A stretch of 64,000 nucleotides of DNA. Source: Actinomadura opuntiae (GTDB lineage: Bacteria > Actinomycetota > Actinomycetes > Streptosporangiales > Streptosporangiaceae). Below are positions 61,077 to 64,000 of the stretch, piece after piece. The notes below the pieces were generated by a model. The model did no database searches, was not told the DNA's origin, and saw only the letters and a list, made by a program, of their open reading frames with translations. The stretch spans positions 62,001 through 126,000 of the forward strand of contig NZ_JASNWF010000003.1 in the NCBI RefSeq assembly GCF_030283205.1. Direction: 5' to 3'. The translations under genes and the position numbers were made by a program. Position 1 is the stretch's first letter; the number at the start of each line of letters is the position of its first letter.

Positions 61077-62228
61077 GTGTTCACGCTGAGCGAGGAAGAA
61101 CGGGCCGTCGTCGAGGTCGTCGCGGACTTCGTCGACAAGGAGGTCCGGCCGGTGGCCCGCGACCTGGAGCACGCGAACGAGTATCCCGAGCACCTCATCG
61201 CCCGCATGAAGGAGCTGGGCGTCTTCGGGCTCGCGGTGCCCGAGCCGTACGGCGAGGTGTCGGTCTCCAAGACCTGCTACGCCCTGGTCACCGAGGAGCT
61301 GGCGCGGGGCTGGATGTCGCTCGCGGGCTCCTTCGGCGGGCACACGGTCGTCTCGCACCTGCTCGCGGTCTTCGGCACCGAGGAGCAGAAGCGCCGGTAC
61401 CTGCCCCGGATGGCGACCGGGGAGCTGCGCGCGACGATGGCCCTGACCGAGCCGTCCGGCGGCTCCGACCTGCAGTCGATGAGCACCACCGCGCGCCGCG
61501 AGGGCGACCGGTACGTGATCGACGGCGCGAAGATGTGGATCACCAACGCGCGGACGTCCGGCCTGATCGCGCTGCTGTGCAAGACCGACCCGGAGGCCGT
61601 GCCCCGCCACCGCGGCATCAGCGTCCTGCTGGTCGAGAAGGGCCCGGGCCTGACCGTCTCGCGCGACCTGCCGAAGCTCGGCTACAAGGGCGTGGAAAGC
61701 TGCGAGCTGTCGTTCGACGGCTACGAGGCGCCGCTGGACGCCGTGCTCGGCGGCGACGAGGGGCGCGGCTTCGCGCAGATGATGCGCGGGCTGGAGGTCG
61801 GCCGGATCCAGGTCGCGGCGCGGGCGCTCGGCGTCGCCCGCGCGGCGCTGGACGACTCGGTCCGCTACGCGCAGGAGCGCGAGGCGTTCGGCAAACCGAT
61901 CTGGAAGCACCAGTCCGTCGGCAACTACCTCGCCGACATGGCCACCGAGCTGCGCGCGGCGCGGCTGCTCACCCTGGACGCCGCCGAACGGCTGGACGCG
62001 GGCGAGCGCTGCGACATGGAGGCGGGCATGGCCAAGCTGTACGCCTCCGAGGCGGCGATGCGGATCGCGCTGAACGCCGTCCGGATCCACGGCGCGGCGG
62101 GGTACTCCACCGAGTTCGACATAGAGCGCTACTTCCGCGACGCCCCGCTGATGATCGTCGGCGAGGGGACCAACGAGATCCAGCGCAACGTGATCGTCAA
62201 GCAGCTGGTGGAGCGGAACCGGATCTGA
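61077..62228 (+). CDS. Acyl-CoA dehydrogenase
   Basis: This 383-aa acyl-CoA dehydrogenase resembles the 58191 product. It has ATMALTEPSGGSDLQSMSTT near 122, GAKMWITNARTSG, LGYKGVESCELSFDGYEAP, and IVGEGTNEIQRNVIVKQLV with the C-terminal catalytic Glu in the usual motif. The GTG at 61077 is preferred, since the candidate promoter -10 at 61024 rules out the upstream ATG at 61011. It is divergent from, and probably repressed by, the GntR regulator. Confidence 0.9.
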   Translation: MFTLSEEERAVVEVVADFVDKEVRPVARDLEHANEYPEHLIARMKELGVFGLAVPEPYGEVSVSKTCYALVTEELARGWMSLAGSFGGHTVVSHLLAVFGTEEQKRRYLPRMATGELRATMALTEPSGGSDLQSMSTTARREGDRYVIDGAKMWITNARTSGLIALLCKTDPEAVPRHRGISVLLVEKGPGLTVSRDLPKLGYKGVESCELSFDGYEAPLDAVLGGDEGRGFAQMMRGLEVGRIQVAARALGVARAALDDSVRYAQEREAFGKPIWKHQSVGNYLADMATELRAARLLTLDAAERLDAGERCDMEAGMAKLYASEAAMRIALNAVRIHGAAGYSTEFDIERYFRDAPLMIVGEGTNEIQRNVIVKQLVERNRI

Positions 62229-62240
62229 CGCGCGGCGGGG

Positions 62241-63767
<1,527 letters not shown>

Positions 63768-63794
63768 GTTGCGCCCTCTCCCCCGCCGTGCCCC

Positions 63795-63848
63795 TTCCCC
63801 GTCACCGGCGGCTTCCCCATCACCGGCGGCTTCCCCGTCGCCAGCGGC
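63795..63848. repeat. 18-bp tandem repeat, three copies
   Basis: Three 18-bp units (TTCCCCGTCACCGGCGGC and variants) run head to tail at 63795, 63813 and 63831 in the gap between the IclR-type gene and glpK. Units 1 and 2 differ at one base, unit 3 at two. Confidence 0.75.
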
Positions 63849-63857
63849 CCCCGGGCG

Positions 63858-64000
63858 TCACCACCGCGAGCCGCCGAGGTCGCGGGAGACGGCGCGGGCC
63901 GCGTCCCGCACGAACGCCACCAGCCGGGGCTCGGGGACGCGGGCGGCATCGCAGATCCGCTCGACCGCGCCGGATATCCCGATGGCCCCGACGACGAGTC
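63858..64000 (-). CDS. IclR-family regulator, C-terminal end, cut by window edge
   Basis: Only the last ~47 residues are visible: they read VGAIGISGAVERICDAARVP then LVAFVRDAARAVSRDLGG and end in SRW. IclR effector domains end with this AIGISGP-type strand and RDAARAISRDLG helix. It precedes glpK on the same strand with a 90-bp gap, so it is probably a GylR-like glycerol regulator. The DNA-binding domain is outside the window. Confidence 0.75.
   Translation of the reverse strand, partial: LVVGAIGISGAVERICDAARVPEPRLVAFVRDAARAVSRDLGGSRW

Overview
The window is very GC-rich, dense, and uses many GTG/TTG starts with stop/start overlaps. Its gene content points to an actinomycete: an XRE regulator with a DUF5753-type effector half, a deazaflavin (F420)-type nitroreductase, an F420/LLM oxidoreductase, DUF2786, HrpA, and the steroid ring C/D degradation genes ipdABC. 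A Thermomonosporaceae (Actinomadura-like) or related Streptosporangiales chromosome fits best, but that is inference. No rRNA, tRNA, CRISPR array, transposase or phage structural gene was seen.

Positions 1-16 kb are loosely packed and accessory in character. They hold a truncated acyl-CoA synthetase, a DUF2786 protein, a class II glutamine amidotransferase, a cytochrome P450, citrate synthase, a TenA/PqqC-fold protein, an aldo/keto reductase, a MazG-like fusion and several unrecognised proteins. Two paralogous Cys-containing proteins (4232 and 13630) and a third unknown gene (8801, minus strand) share an identical TTATCCACAGAA element 87-94 bp upstream of their starts. A degenerate three-copy tandem repeat of about 145 bp lies at 7302-7738.

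Positions 16-29.6 kb hold a DUF4291 protein and a TetR-like regulator whose N-terminus is encoded by 13 copies of a 21-bp minisatellite, divergent from an LLM oxidoreductase. These are followed by a two-component system next to an ABC exporter, a ribosome-hibernation-like protein, an XRE regulator, a PaaI thioesterase, an F420-type nitroreductase, a kinase-fold protein lacking its catalytic Asp, a beta-hydroxyacid-type dehydrogenase, a VOC protein and a methyltransferase.

Positions 29.7-34.5 kb form a tight four-gene operon: unknown, Cas4/Dna2-like Fe-S PD-(D/E)XK nuclease, unknown with a C-terminal beta-rich segment, and Upf1/Dna2-like SF1 helicase. It reads as a split Dna2-like machine with two accessory proteins. 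Its promoter carries three CTGGAA iterons at exact 10-bp spacing. This is the best candidate for an undescribed system here.

Positions 34.5-46.6 kb hold an ABC ATPase, Zn-ribbon and hotdog-like unknowns, a coiled-coil protein, proline iminopeptidase, HrpA, and a NuoF-like/ferredoxin fusion coupled to a haem-type membrane protein.

Positions 46.8-51.9 kb match the gene order of the Mycobacterium tuberculosis Rv3548c-Rv3553 block (two SDRs divergent from echA20-ipdA-ipdB-ipdC), with a KstR2-like operator between the arms. Positions 51.9-62.2 kb hold regulators, oxidoreductases and an acyl-CoA catabolic set (CaiB-type CoA-transferase, two acyl-CoA dehydrogenases, enoyl-CoA hydratase, GntR regulator). 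The window closes with glycerol kinase and the end of an IclR-type regulator.
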